A stretch of 64,000 nt of DNA from Variovorax sp. V213 (GTDB lineage: Bacteria; Pseudomonadota; Gammaproteobacteria; Burkholderiales; Burkholderiaceae_C), in the NCBI RefSeq assembly GCF_041154455.1, contig NZ_AP028665.1, positions 806,001 to 870,000 on the forward strand, read 5' to 3'. Under the pieces are notes generated by a model. That model was not told the origin of the DNA and searched no databases. It worked only from the letters and a program-made list of their open reading frames with translations. Numbering within the stretch: the stretch's first letter is position 1; every line of letters starts with the position of its first letter. Of the stretch, positions 1 to 7,615 are shown piece by piece. A program made the position numbers and the translations under genes.

Positions 1-129
1 TGGTGGAAAGGTCACGATGATCTTGATCGCCTTGTCGGGCCACTGCGCGAACGCGGGAAGCGCGGCCGAGGCGACCCCGGCGGCCAGGAGGTGCAGCGCG
101 GTGCGGCGGGTGGGTCGGAAATAAGGCAT
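1..129 (-). CDS. Bug-family (TctC) tripartite tricarboxylate transporter receptor, N-terminal part
   Basis: The first 43 codons of a gene that continues beyond the left edge. Translation from the ATG at 129 gives a twin-arginine-like start (MPYFRPTRRTALHLL), then an Ala-rich signal peptide with a likely cleavage site after ALPAFA. The mature start WPDKAIKIIVTFPP is the classical Bug motif (compare YPEKPVRIIVPYQPGG in the receptor at 5896). Bug proteins are periplasmic solute receptors for tripartite tricarboxylate transporters, or orphan receptors. The ligand cannot be predicted, and the neighbour downstream of it is outside the window. Family assignment is good despite the short length, because both the signal and the first strand match. 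Confidence 0.8.
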   Translation of the reverse strand, partial: MPYFRPTRRTALHLLAAGVASAALPAFAQWPDKAIKIIVTFPP

Positions 130-294
130 GGCGATCGATCTCTGCGGGCGATGAGGAACTCACCGGATAGCAGGAAGCGGGCCGGGCGACGCAAGGCTTC
201 TCGATTTCACAGTTGTTAACACACGTCGAACGGTGTAAACAGCCTGTTCGCTGGGTTCCCTGCGCGTTACATTTTTAGGACTACGAGGCGTGAC

Positions 295-1632
295 ATGAAC
301 GAAGACGGCCCCAAAGCGACGCAGCCAATGTTTTACCTGTCGGTGTCGGCTAAATTCCTTATCGCCTTGATGGGCGCCAGCGCCTGGATGGGATTTTCAA
401 TATGGGCGGCGGGGCCTTGGTTCGCCGATCTTCAGCGTCATGTCGGTCCCGTCGTGGCGATTTTCCTGGTGTATGGCATTGCCATCATTCCGGGCTTCAT
501 GAATGCATTTCTCGCCATAAGCCTGATCCTGGACAGGAGGCCGCCGCATAGCGCTTTGGCCGTCTACCCCCCGATCTCCATTTTGGTTGCCGCGTACAAC
601 GAGGAAGCCTCGATCGGGGAAACGCTGGCCAGCATCGGCCACCAGAGATACCCCGGCGAATTGCAGGTCGTCGTGATCAACGACGGATCCACCGACAACA
701 CTTCACTGGTTGTGCAGCGTGCGCAAGATCAGTATCCATGGCTGACCTTCGTCGATCTGAAAAAGAACGGAGGCAAGGCTCGTGCGCTGAACATCGGGCT
801 CAAGGAAGTTCTTCACGACCTCGTCATCACGGTGGATGGCGACTCGTTTCTGTATCGAGGGGCGCTGACCAATATCATCGAGCGATATCGGGCTGATCCA
901 CCGAATACACGCGCTGTCGCAGGAAAGATCCTGGTCCGAAACTCGCGGCAAAACTGGATCACCCGTTGCCAGGAATGGGACTACTTCCACGGTATTTCTG
1001 CAATCAAGCGGGTGCAGTCGCTGTTCCAGGGCACCTTGGTCGCGCAAGGTGCCTTTTCCGTGTATGACCGGGCCGCGCTGATCGAGGTGGGCGGATGGCC
1101 CGAGTGCGTGGGGGAAGACATCGTGCTCACGTGGGCTCTGCTGAAGGCCGGCTACCGGATCGGCCATTGCGAGGACGCATGCCTGTTTACCAACGTGCCC
1201 AGCACCCTCAGCCAGCTGGTCAAGCAGCGCCAGCGATGGGCGCGTGGCATGACGGAAGCGTTTATCAAACACCCGGGGATCCTGCTCAAATCCCGGCTGT
1301 CCACATTTTTTGTTTATTGGAATCTGCTGTTTCCATGGCTGGATCTGGCGTTCACCTTCGGATTCATACCCGGGATCATATTGGCGCTCTTCGGTTATTA
1401 CTGGATCGTCGGCCTCATGACGCTCGCACTGCTGCCAGCCGCTTTTGCATTGAGTCTTCTGATGTTTTCCATCGAACGCCGGATGTTCAAGAAAACAGGC
1501 TTGGTCGTGCGAAAAAATGTTCAGGGATTCTTCGTCTATGTGCTGCTGTACAGCCTGATTCTGCAGCCGGCCAGCATTCTCGGCTACCTGGACGAGCTGT
1601 TGAAAAAGCCTAAAGCCTGGGGCACAAAATGA
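295..1632 (+). CDS. Family 2 glycosyltransferase, processive polysaccharide synthase type (PgaC/YaiP/NodC-like)
   Basis: Membrane-bound GT2 enzyme of 445 residues, expected to polymerise a UDP-sugar at the inner membrane. Two N-terminal hydrophobic segments (about residues 13-35 and 50-75) precede the GT-A domain. Motifs in order are ISILVAAYNEE, VVINDGSTDN, the DxD-like TVDGDS, the acceptor-site GEDIVLTW and the processivity signature QRQRWARG. Further hydrophobic segments follow from about residue 340. Its stop overlaps the next gene, an outer-membrane barrel, by ATGA, so the two are translationally coupled. The pair recalls E. coli yaiP-yaiO or the pgaC-pgaA logic. No PgaB deacetylase, PgaD or BcsB-like partner is present, so poly-GlcNAc synthesis should not be assumed. 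Sugar specificity is unknown. Confidence 0.85.
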   Translation: MNEDGPKATQPMFYLSVSAKFLIALMGASAWMGFSIWAAGPWFADLQRHVGPVVAIFLVYGIAIIPGFMNAFLAISLILDRRPPHSALAVYPPISILVAAYNEEASIGETLASIGHQRYPGELQVVVINDGSTDNTSLVVQRAQDQYPWLTFVDLKKNGGKARALNIGLKEVLHDLVITVDGDSFLYRGALTNIIERYRADPPNTRAVAGKILVRNSRQNWITRCQEWDYFHGISAIKRVQSLFQGTLVAQGAFSVYDRAALIEVGGWPECVGEDIVLTWALLKAGYRIGHCEDACLFTNVPSTLSQLVKQRQRWARGMTEAFIKHPGILLKSRLSTFFVYWNLLFPWLDLAFTFGFIPGIILALFGYYWIVGLMTLALLPAAFALSLLMFSIERRMFKKTGLVVRKNVQGFFVYVLLYSLILQPASILGYLDELLKKPKAWGTK

Positions 1633-2588
1633 CCCGGGTATTGAGATCCCTTGTTGCTGTTCCTTTGGGATTCATGGTGCTGACGACTGCTCCCTGCCGG
1701 GCGGAAGAAATAAAAGACAAGGAAAAAACAGCCGGCATGGCTTTTGGCACGGAATTTTATGTGACCAACGACAGCGATCATTTTCAATCGCGGCGGGTAT
1801 CCGTGGAGTTTTTTCCCGCTTTCGAAAACGCCGATCGCTTCCTGGGGTTCCGGCTGGGGGATTACCAATACAAGCAGGACAACTGGCGAAGAAATGGGCA
1901 GAAGGTCTCGTTTCTCGCTCGCTCGATCGAAACCAGGACGGGCGACGGAGCAGCGATGGAGGCTGGCTTGTTCCAGCAGGGGGGGCATACGCTGCTGACG
2001 CTCGACGGCAGCTACCGTCTGTCCCCGACGAAGAGTACGGCGGTGGAGTTTCTTCTGACGCGCGACTGGGTCGAAACCCCGAAATCGCTGGACCGCGGAA
2101 TCGACTTTTCCTTCGTCGGGGTCGCCGTGGATCAGGGGCTCGGGAGCCACGTGACCCTGGTGGGCCTGCTGGCGCAGCAGTATTTCTCCGATGGCAATCG
2201 ACGCGACCACGGCCGCCTGCGGCTGATCTATCAGCCGTCGCTCGATCTGGGGCTGACCCTTCAAGCTCGCTATCGAACGTACCGAAGTACCCACGAGGAC
2301 GTCGACCGAGCCTATTTCAATCCGAAGAGCTACGCCGAGTCGATGCTGGCGGTCAGCTGGCGGCACCGTTTCCAGGGATGGACCGCCGCTGTGACGGCGG
2401 GGCTCGGCAATGAGACCATCAATCACGATCTGAGCCAGCCAACGAAATTGCTGGACTTCAGTCTGCAAAGTCCCGTCAGAGGTTCGCAGGTGTTTCGATT
2501 GGGTGCCGGCTACAGTCGCAGCACCACCTTTTCAGGGCCCAGCTACCAGTACCGGTACATTCGCGGCGAATGGGTGATTCTGTTCTGA
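1629..2588 (+). CDS. Outer-membrane beta-barrel protein coupled to the glycosyltransferase (YaiO-like, tentative)
   Basis: A 319-residue protein with an N-terminal signal peptide (cleavage probably after APCRA). The rest is an alternation of aromatic and polar residues typical of a small beta-barrel, ending in the aromatic-terminated strand GEWVILF. The ATG lies inside the stop of the upstream glycosyltransferase (4-base ATGA overlap), so the two products are probably made in fixed ratio. A role in export or surface display of the glycan is likely from this coupling. YaiO and the C-terminal barrel of PgaA are the closest concepts, but there is no TPR domain as in PgaA. The barrel call rests on sequence texture and could be tested by structure prediction. 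Confidence 0.6.
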   Translation: MTRVLRSLVAVPLGFMVLTTAPCRAEEIKDKEKTAGMAFGTEFYVTNDSDHFQSRRVSVEFFPAFENADRFLGFRLGDYQYKQDNWRRNGQKVSFLARSIETRTGDGAAMEAGLFQQGGHTLLTLDGSYRLSPTKSTAVEFLLTRDWVETPKSLDRGIDFSFVGVAVDQGLGSHVTLVGLLAQQYFSDGNRRDHGRLRLIYQPSLDLGLTLQARYRTYRSTHEDVDRAYFNPKSYAESMLAVSWRHRFQGWTAAVTAGLGNETINHDLSQPTKLLDFSLQSPVRGSQVFRLGAGYSRSTTFSGPSYQYRYIRGEWVILF

Positions 2589-2607
2589 AGTGCCGCCCCC
2601 CGGATCG

Positions 2608-3900
2608 CTAGAAGGTGTGCCTCATGCCCACGTCGTAGCCCGTCGCTGTGCGGGGCGCATAGCCCGATACACCGGCACCGGTGGAAAGGTAGCCTCCCAT
2701 ACCGCCGGTCACGGCGCCCATGATGGCCGGATTGTTCTGTCCGTCCTTGATCCGGATGCGCGCCACGGTGGCATACAGGGCGGTGCGCTTCGAAAGGTTG
2801 TACTCGTAGCCGATGGCGAGCTTGCGCACCGACGCATCGCGTTCGGGCATGAAGGGGGCTGAAGCCGCACCCAGGTCGTTGTCGAACTTCACCCACGAGT
2901 AAGAGCCCTTGATCAGGCCGGCGCCAACGGGCACCGATACGCCAAGCAGCCCGCCCTCGTACCTGTCGGCCTCGCGCGTGGCGAGCAAGCCCACGACAGG
3001 CACGGCCACCGTCGAGATGGAGACATCGCGCACCTGGGACAGCTCCCCGAAGAGCTTGAAGGCGCCGAAGTTGTAGGAGGCACCGAGGTTGAGCGTCTTG
3101 ATCTTCTCGCGCAGCCGGGCTCCGGTCGCCCACCCTGCGGCGTTCAGCGCCATCGCATCCGCGGCCGTGCTTTCACCATAGGCCAGCGCCACGTCCAAGG
3201 CCCCTGCGGCATATCCCAGCCGCCCGCCGGCGAAGCGACCCTTCGCGCTCGGCGTGCCCGGCACATTGCTCTGGCTCGCGTTCTCGTGCAGCGCGTACTG
3301 GACCTGGCCATAAAAGCCGCCCAGCCCCGGCGGCAGCAAGTAGCCGATGCTGTTGCTGGTGCGCATGTAGTTGTCCGTCGCCGACAGCGCGGAGCCGGGC
3401 CCTTTCGCGAGCTGCAGGTTGCTGCCGACGCTCGACACCACGTTGGTGCCCACGCCCAGCGTGCTGAAAGGGCTGAAGACGGCATCGTTCCAGTAGGTCG
3501 GGGTGTAGTCCCGGCCCAGGCGGACTTCACCGAAGGCGCCGGAAAGACTCACGGTGGAGCGCCGGTTGAAGACGATGACTCCGCCCGTTCCGGCGCCCGT
3601 GCCCGAGTCATTGGCCAGGCCGGCTTCCATCCAGAAGCTGGCCGCCAGGCCACCACCCAGATCCTCCGTGCCGCGCAAGCCCAGCCGGCTGGGCGTGGTG
3701 CCGCTGTTGGACAGCACGGTCTGGCTGCGCCTGATGTCTCCGGTTGGCACCAGCGAGCGGCTGGTGTTGTTGTAGAAGGAACTGGTCGTGCCGTAGTGGC
3801 TGACCGCCGCATCTACCGCACCGAACAAGGTGACGGACGATTGCGCGCCGGCTGCGCCGGCGCAGCACAGCGCAGTGGCTGCCGCGATGGTTCTCTTCAT
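2608..3900 (-). CDS. Gram-negative porin (Burkholderiales Porin_4/OmpC-like)
   Basis: Trimeric 16-strand general or substrate-specific outer-membrane porin of 430 residues, at the upper end of the usual 340-430. The signal peptide is MKRTIAAATALCCAGAAGA, followed by QSSVTLFGAVDAAV, the hallmark first strand of this family. The family's LGLRGTEDLGGGL and RRSTVSLSGAFGEVRLGRDY segments follow, and the chain ends in a C-terminal Phe (YDVGMRHTF) for BAM recognition. It is transcribed divergently from the TetR gene, and two of the three TetR-type operators lie between them (3983-3997 and 4055-4069). It probably supplies the outer-membrane step for the substrate imported by the Bug/TctAB system at 5.9-9.1 kb. 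Confidence 0.92.
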   Translation of the reverse strand: MKRTIAAATALCCAGAAGAQSSVTLFGAVDAAVSHYGTTSSFYNNTSRSLVPTGDIRRSQTVLSNSGTTPSRLGLRGTEDLGGGLAASFWMEAGLANDSGTGAGTGGVIVFNRRSTVSLSGAFGEVRLGRDYTPTYWNDAVFSPFSTLGVGTNVVSSVGSNLQLAKGPGSALSATDNYMRTSNSIGYLLPPGLGGFYGQVQYALHENASQSNVPGTPSAKGRFAGGRLGYAAGALDVALAYGESTAADAMALNAAGWATGARLREKIKTLNLGASYNFGAFKLFGELSQVRDVSISTVAVPVVGLLATREADRYEGGLLGVSVPVGAGLIKGSYSWVKFDNDLGAASAPFMPERDASVRKLAIGYEYNLSKRTALYATVARIRIKDGQNNPAIMGAVTGGMGGYLSTGAGVSGYAPRTATGYDVGMRHTF

Positions 3901-3982
3901 GAAGTCTCCTCGATGGTTGGTGCGGGAATGCGGTGGGCGCGGGCCAGGCGGATGCCACCTGATCGGCCGGGCGCGCCTTTAG

Positions 3983-3997
3983 TTCACTATTAGTGAA
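3983..3997. promoter_or_regulatory. Putative TetR operator O1 (TTCAC-N5-GTGAA)
   Basis: Perfect inverted repeat TTCAC-TATTA-GTGAA, 83 bases upstream of the porin start and about 90 bases upstream of the TetR start. The same spacing and half-site recur at 4055-4069 and 4778-4796, all within 0.8 kb around the TetR gene. TetR proteins bind such short palindromes, usually next to their own gene. Assignment to this regulator is inference from position and recurrence. Confidence 0.75.
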
Positions 3998-4054
3998 TTG
4001 TGGAGCGAAATAGCCCGCGTGTCAGCCATACTTGCTACGCACTAACCCTAGCAA

Positions 4055-4069
4055 CTCACCCGTGGTGAG
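4055..4069. promoter_or_regulatory. Putative TetR operator O2 (CTCAC-N5-GTGAG)
   Basis: Perfect inverted repeat CTCAC-CCGTG-GTGAG, ending 18 bases before the TetR ATG at 4088. It overlaps the region where the promoter or leader should lie, which suggests autorepression. It is the one-base-per-arm variant (C/G outer pair) of the sites at 3983 and 4778, giving the consensus YTCAC-N5-GTGAR. Confidence 0.65.
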
Positions 4070-4087
4070 CCCATTGAAGAATTGCCC

Positions 4088-4729
4088 ATGAAGACAGCGA
4101 GCACGGCAGAAGCGAAGACGCGCGATGCGGATCGTTCACGCAAGGCCATCCTGGAAGCCGCGAGAAAGGAGTTCTCCGTCCACGGCCTGGGCGGTGCGCG
4201 GCTCGAGCGGATCGCGGTCGAAGCCGGTGTGCACAAGCGGCTGGTGTACTACTACTTCCAGGACAAGGACGGGTTGTTCTCGGCCGTGCTCGAGAGCGTG
4301 TACGAGGAGATCCGCGATGCGCAGCTGTACCTCGATCTCAAGGGCATGGCGCCCCTGGCCGCGCTGCGCCGGCTCGTCGAGTTCACCTGGGACTACTACA
4401 TCGCGCACCCCGAGTTCATCATCTTCCTCAACAGCGAGAACCTGCACAAGGCCAGGCACCTGGCCGCCTCGCCGCGCATCCGGGCACTGAACTCGCCCCT
4501 GCTGCAGACGCTGTCGGACATCGTCGAGCGCGGGCAGAAGGAAGGCGTGTTCCGTGCCGGCATCGACCCCATGCAGCTGTACATCACGATCGCGGGCTGT
4601 GCTTACTTCTACCTGTCGAACATCCACACGCTCTCCGTCGGCTTCAGCTGCGAACTCGGCAGCCAGAAGATGCTGACTCAACGAATGCTGCACATCATCG
4701 ACGTCGTCACCGCTTACGTGCTCCGGTAA
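4088..4729 (+). CDS. TetR-family transcriptional regulator
   Basis: A 213-residue one-component repressor. The N-terminal helix-turn-helix spans about residues 20-65 (RKAILEAARKEFSVHG, then LERIAVEAGVHKRLVYYYF with the family's YYF recognition end). The C-terminal ligand-binding and dimerisation half is helical and diverged. ATG at 4088 is chosen because it sits about 8 bases after GAAGA; an in-frame TTG two codons earlier is the alternative. It lies between a divergent porin and a co-oriented amidohydrolase/TTT operon, and each of the three promoters carries a YTCAC-N5-GTGAR palindrome. It probably represses all three until the imported substrate or a catabolite binds. The effector is unknown. 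Confidence 0.88.
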   Translation: MKTASTAEAKTRDADRSRKAILEAARKEFSVHGLGGARLERIAVEAGVHKRLVYYYFQDKDGLFSAVLESVYEEIRDAQLYLDLKGMAPLAALRRLVEFTWDYYIAHPEFIIFLNSENLHKARHLAASPRIRALNSPLLQTLSDIVERGQKEGVFRAGIDPMQLYITIAGCAYFYLSNIHTLSVGFSCELGSQKMLTQRMLHIIDVVTAYVLR

Positions 4730-4777
4730 GGAGCGGCCTCGTTCAGGGACCTTGCAGGTCCCATTTTTCCGCCTCAT

Positions 4778-4796
4778 AATTCACTAAACGTGAATT
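4778..4796. promoter_or_regulatory. Putative TetR operator O3 (AATTCAC-N5-GTGAATT)
   Basis: The best of the three related palindromes, with 7-base arms (AATTCAC/GTGAATT) around TAAAC. It lies between the TetR gene and the amidohydrolase gene, 51 bases upstream of the GTG start chosen at 4847. An in-frame GTG at 4790 is part of this palindrome, which argues against using it as the translation start. Confidence 0.75.
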
Positions 4797-4846
4797 GCGC
4801 CGTGCTGCGCTTTCTCGGGCCTTCACGGTATCTGACTGGAACCCAT

Positions 4847-5866
4847 GTGAAAAAAATAGACAGCTACGCACACATCTTTCCCCGTGCCTACTTCGACAGG
4901 ATGGCCGCCATGGCCAAGGACAAGGGGGCCATCAAGCGATGGCTGACCATTCCGGTGCTCTACGACCTCGAGGCGAGGCTCAAGATGATGGAGGGTTTCC
5001 CCGGCTACCAGCAGGTGCTGACCCTCTCGAATCCTCCCATCGAGATGATCGCGGGACCGGAGGAATCTCCGGAACTGGCGCGGCTTGCCAACGACGGCAT
5101 GGCAGAGATCCGCGATGCACATCCGGACCAGTTTCCGGCCTTCGTCGCATCGCTGCCGATGAACAACGTGCCGGCAGCGCTCGAAGAGATGGAGCGCGCG
5201 ATCACGGTGCTCGGCGCACGCGGCATCCAGGTGTTTACCAACGTCAACGGCCGGCCGCTGGACGACGAGGAGTTCCTCCCGATCTTCGAAGCGGCGGTCA
5301 ACCGCTACGACGTGCCGATATGGATGCATCCGGCGCGCGGCGCCCACATGCCGGACTACGCAAGCGAGAGCAAATCGAAGTACGAGATCTGGTGGACCTT
5401 CGGCTGGCCCTACGAGACCAGCGCCGCGATGACGCGCATGGTGTTCTCCGGCTTCTTCGACCGCTGGCCGGAAATGAAGGTGATCACCCATCACATGGGC
5501 GCGATGATTCCCTTCTTCGACGGCCGCGTCGGTCCCGGACTGGACCAGTTCGGCAGCCGCACCTCCGATGAGGACTACGAAGGGATGCTCAAGCGCATGG
5601 CCAAGCGCCCCATCGACTATTTCCGACTTTTCTATGCCGATACGGCGCTGGCCGGAGGCCGCAGCGGCCTGCGTTGCGGGCTTGATTTCTTCGGCGCGCG
5701 CCAGGTCGTGTTCGCAACCGACTGCCCCTTCGATCCGGAGGGCGGGCCGATGTTCTTGCGCACCATCCCGAAAGCCATCGACGAGCTTGGCCTGACCGGA
5801 TCGGAGCAGGAGGGCATTTACTTCCGCAACGCCTTGCGCTTGCTGAAGCTTCCCTGCGACTGCTAG
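4847..5866 (+). CDS. Amidohydrolase_2-family metal-dependent hydrolase/decarboxylase (ACMSD-like)
   Basis: A 339-residue TIM-barrel enzyme of the amidohydrolase_2 group, which holds aminocarboxymuconate semialdehyde, 5-carboxyvanillate and gamma-resorcylate decarboxylases and related hydrolases. GTG at 4847 puts the family N-terminus (KKIDSYAHIFP) at the start; the upstream GTG at 4790 falls within an operator. Expected metal-site elements are VPIWMHPARGAH, VITHHMGAMIPFF and the aspartate of VVFATDCPFDP. The usual N-terminal HxH is read here as YAH, so the first metal ligand is a Tyr or absent. It heads the operon with a Bug receptor and TctBA, which suggests it acts on an imported carboxylate, probably aromatic. 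The substrate is not determinable. Confidence 0.8.
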   Translation: MKKIDSYAHIFPRAYFDRMAAMAKDKGAIKRWLTIPVLYDLEARLKMMEGFPGYQQVLTLSNPPIEMIAGPEESPELARLANDGMAEIRDAHPDQFPAFVASLPMNNVPAALEEMERAITVLGARGIQVFTNVNGRPLDDEEFLPIFEAAVNRYDVPIWMHPARGAHMPDYASESKSKYEIWWTFGWPYETSAAMTRMVFSGFFDRWPEMKVITHHMGAMIPFFDGRVGPGLDQFGSRTSDEDYEGMLKRMAKRPIDYFRLFYADTALAGGRSGLRCGLDFFGARQVVFATDCPFDPEGGPMFLRTIPKAIDELGLTGSEQEGIYFRNALRLLKLPCDC

Positions 5867-5895
5867 CCACACCTCATACCTACGGAGACAAAAAA

Positions 5896-6861
5896 ATGAA
5901 ATCCATCGCCGCTTTGGCGCTTGGCCTCGCCATGCTGGGCACTTCGCTCGCCGGCCATGCCCAGAACTATCCTGAGAAGCCGGTTCGCATCATCGTTCCC
6001 TATCAACCCGGCGGCACCGTCGACCTTGTGGCGCGCGTGCTGGCGCAAAGCCTGACCGAGCAGACCGGAACGCAGTTCATCGTGGACAACCGTTCCGGCG
6101 CAAGCGGTGCCATCGGCAGCGAGGCCGTCGCCAGGTCGGCTCCGGACGGCTACACGCTGCTGGTGCAGTCGCCCACGCTGCTTGCCAACCCGCTGATCAG
6201 CCGCAAGGCCGGCTACGACCCGGTGCGCGACTTTCGCCCCATTGCCATGCTGGGGTCGGTGCCGATGGTGCTGACGATCCATCCCTCCATCAACGCCCGG
6301 AATCTGAAGGAATTTGCCGATGCGGCGCGTGCCGATCCGAAGAAGTACGCGCTGGGTACCTCCGCCATCGGCTCTCCCATGCATCTGGCCGAGGAAGCGA
6401 TCAAGAAGGAGAGCAAGCTCGACATCCCCATCATCGTGTACCGCGGTACGGCGGGCGCCCTCAACGACGCCCTCGGCGGACAGATCAGCGGCATGATCGA
6501 TGCCATCCCGTCTTCTGCGCCGCACATTGCGGCAGGCAAGCTGAAGGCACTGGCCGTCACCACCCATCATCGCGTTGCGAGCATGCCCAACGTGCCGACT
6601 GTCGCCGAGTCAGGCTATCCCGGCTTCGAGATGGTGACCTGGTACGGCTTGTGGGCGCCTCAAGGCCTGCCCGATCCGATCGCCCGGAAACTCGAAGTGC
6701 TGGCCCAGAAAGCGATGGCATCCAAGACGGTGACCGATCGCCTGGCCCCGCAGAACTTCGAGGCGCAGACCCTGTTGGGCGACAGCTTTGGCACATTCAT
6801 CACCCGCGAGCTGGCCGGCTATGCGCGCATCGTGAAGGACGCGAACATCACGAGCGAGTGA
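5896..6861 (+). CDS. tctC: Bug-family tripartite tricarboxylate transporter substrate-binding protein (TctC)
   Basis: Periplasmic receptor of 321 residues, the usual length. The signal peptide ends at about GHAQ-NYP. Bug hallmarks are YPEKPVRIIVPYQPGG, the VDNRSGASGAIGSEAVARSAPDGYTLL segment split across two conserved loops, and the late VPTVAESGYPGFE motif. A strong ribosome site (GGAGAC, about 6 bases upstream) precedes the ATG. It follows the amidohydrolase by 29 bases and precedes tctB/tctA, so it is very likely the dedicated receptor of that transporter. Ligand specificity (dicarboxylate, tricarboxylate or aromatic acid) cannot be read from the sequence. Confidence 0.92.
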   Translation: MKSIAALALGLAMLGTSLAGHAQNYPEKPVRIIVPYQPGGTVDLVARVLAQSLTEQTGTQFIVDNRSGASGAIGSEAVARSAPDGYTLLVQSPTLLANPLISRKAGYDPVRDFRPIAMLGSVPMVLTIHPSINARNLKEFADAARADPKKYALGTSAIGSPMHLAEEAIKKESKLDIPIIVYRGTAGALNDALGGQISGMIDAIPSSAPHIAAGKLKALAVTTHHRVASMPNVPTVAESGYPGFEMVTWYGLWAPQGLPDPIARKLEVLAQKAMASKTVTDRLAPQNFEAQTLLGDSFGTFITRELAGYARIVKDANITSE

Positions 6862-7182
6862 ACGACGAACGTGGCGCTGCGTGCAGGGGAGTACATGAAC
6901 GAGCCCTCTCCCCGCGCCGCGCGTACCGGCACGTGAGGGAGAGGCGTATCGCGCAGTGGCAGGTCGAGTTCCTCTCGCGGCCTCGCCGCACACTGCGCAC
7001 GACCTGTGCGATCAAGGAGTCCTTCCAAGCGAAGAATACGTAGTTCCCCTCGCCTCGGGGTCAGATTGCGATCAGCTCGGCGAAAGAGCATTCGATCGTC
7101 CGGAGTGCCACCCGGATGGAGACAAGCCCGGCCGGTTTCACCCGCGCCGGTTGCGTTCAACAAACCCACTGATCGGGAACGT
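6862..7182 (+). other. tctC-tctB intercistronic region with inverted repeat
   Basis: A 321-base gap inside an otherwise tight operon, with no convincing gene. At 6905-6912 and 6937-6944 are perfect 8-base arms (CCTCTCCC/GGGAGAGG) around a 24-base loop, which itself contains GCCG/CGGC arms (6916-6919 and 6927-6930). No T-run follows, so a factor-independent terminator is unlikely. A processing or stability hairpin that raises receptor mRNA over the membrane subunits is a reasonable guess, since receptors are needed in excess. No second promoter is evident by eye. Confidence 0.4.
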
Positions 7183-7605
7183 ATGAGAAACAGAAATCTT
7201 GTCAGAGGACTCTTCCTCATGGCAATCGCATTGGCCTTCGGCCTTACGGCGCTTCGCTACCCCATCGGAGATCTGAGCCGCGCCGGGCCAGGTCTTTTCC
7301 CCGTGATGGTGAGCAGCCTGCTGCTGCTGATCGGCGCCTCGACGGTGGTCCGATCGTTCTTCGTCGAGCCGGTGCGGCTGGACCTCCACTTCAAGAACAT
7401 CGCACTCATCCTTGGAAGTCTTTGCGGCTTCGCATGGATCTCGATGTACCTGAACATGGTCGCGGGCATCGTCTTCATGGTGTTCTGCTCGGCCTTCGCC
7501 GGGAGTTCGAACTCGTGGGTGCGCAACGTCAAGATTTCGGCCGGCCTGATCGCCATGGCGTTCGCGCTCCAGAAACTCCTCGGCCTGAACCTGCCGCTTT
7601 TCTGA
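7183..7605 (+). CDS. tctB: Tripartite tricarboxylate transporter small membrane subunit (TctB)
   Basis: A 140-residue, four-helix membrane protein. Hydrophobic stretches are at about residues 8-24, 38-57, 72-105 and 115-135, and the TctB-type GPGLFPVMVSSLLLLIG lies around the second. It stabilises and partners the large TctA subunit in proton- or sodium-coupled uptake. ATG at 7183 is chosen because the family N-terminus (MRNRNLVRGLFLMAIAL) begins there; longer in-frame starts would add a non-hydrophobic Arg/Pro-rich extension. tctA begins 10 bases after its stop. Confidence 0.9.
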   Translation: MRNRNLVRGLFLMAIALAFGLTALRYPIGDLSRAGPGLFPVMVSSLLLLIGASTVVRSFFVEPVRLDLHFKNIALILGSLCGFAWISMYLNMVAGIVFMVFCSAFAGSSNSWVRNVKISAGLIAMAFALQKLLGLNLPLF

Positions 7606-7615
7606 GGCCACGATC

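Noticed and set aside
4790..4846. Upstream GTG start for the amidohydrolase
   Set aside because: It lies within the operator palindrome and adds residues unlike the family N-terminus.
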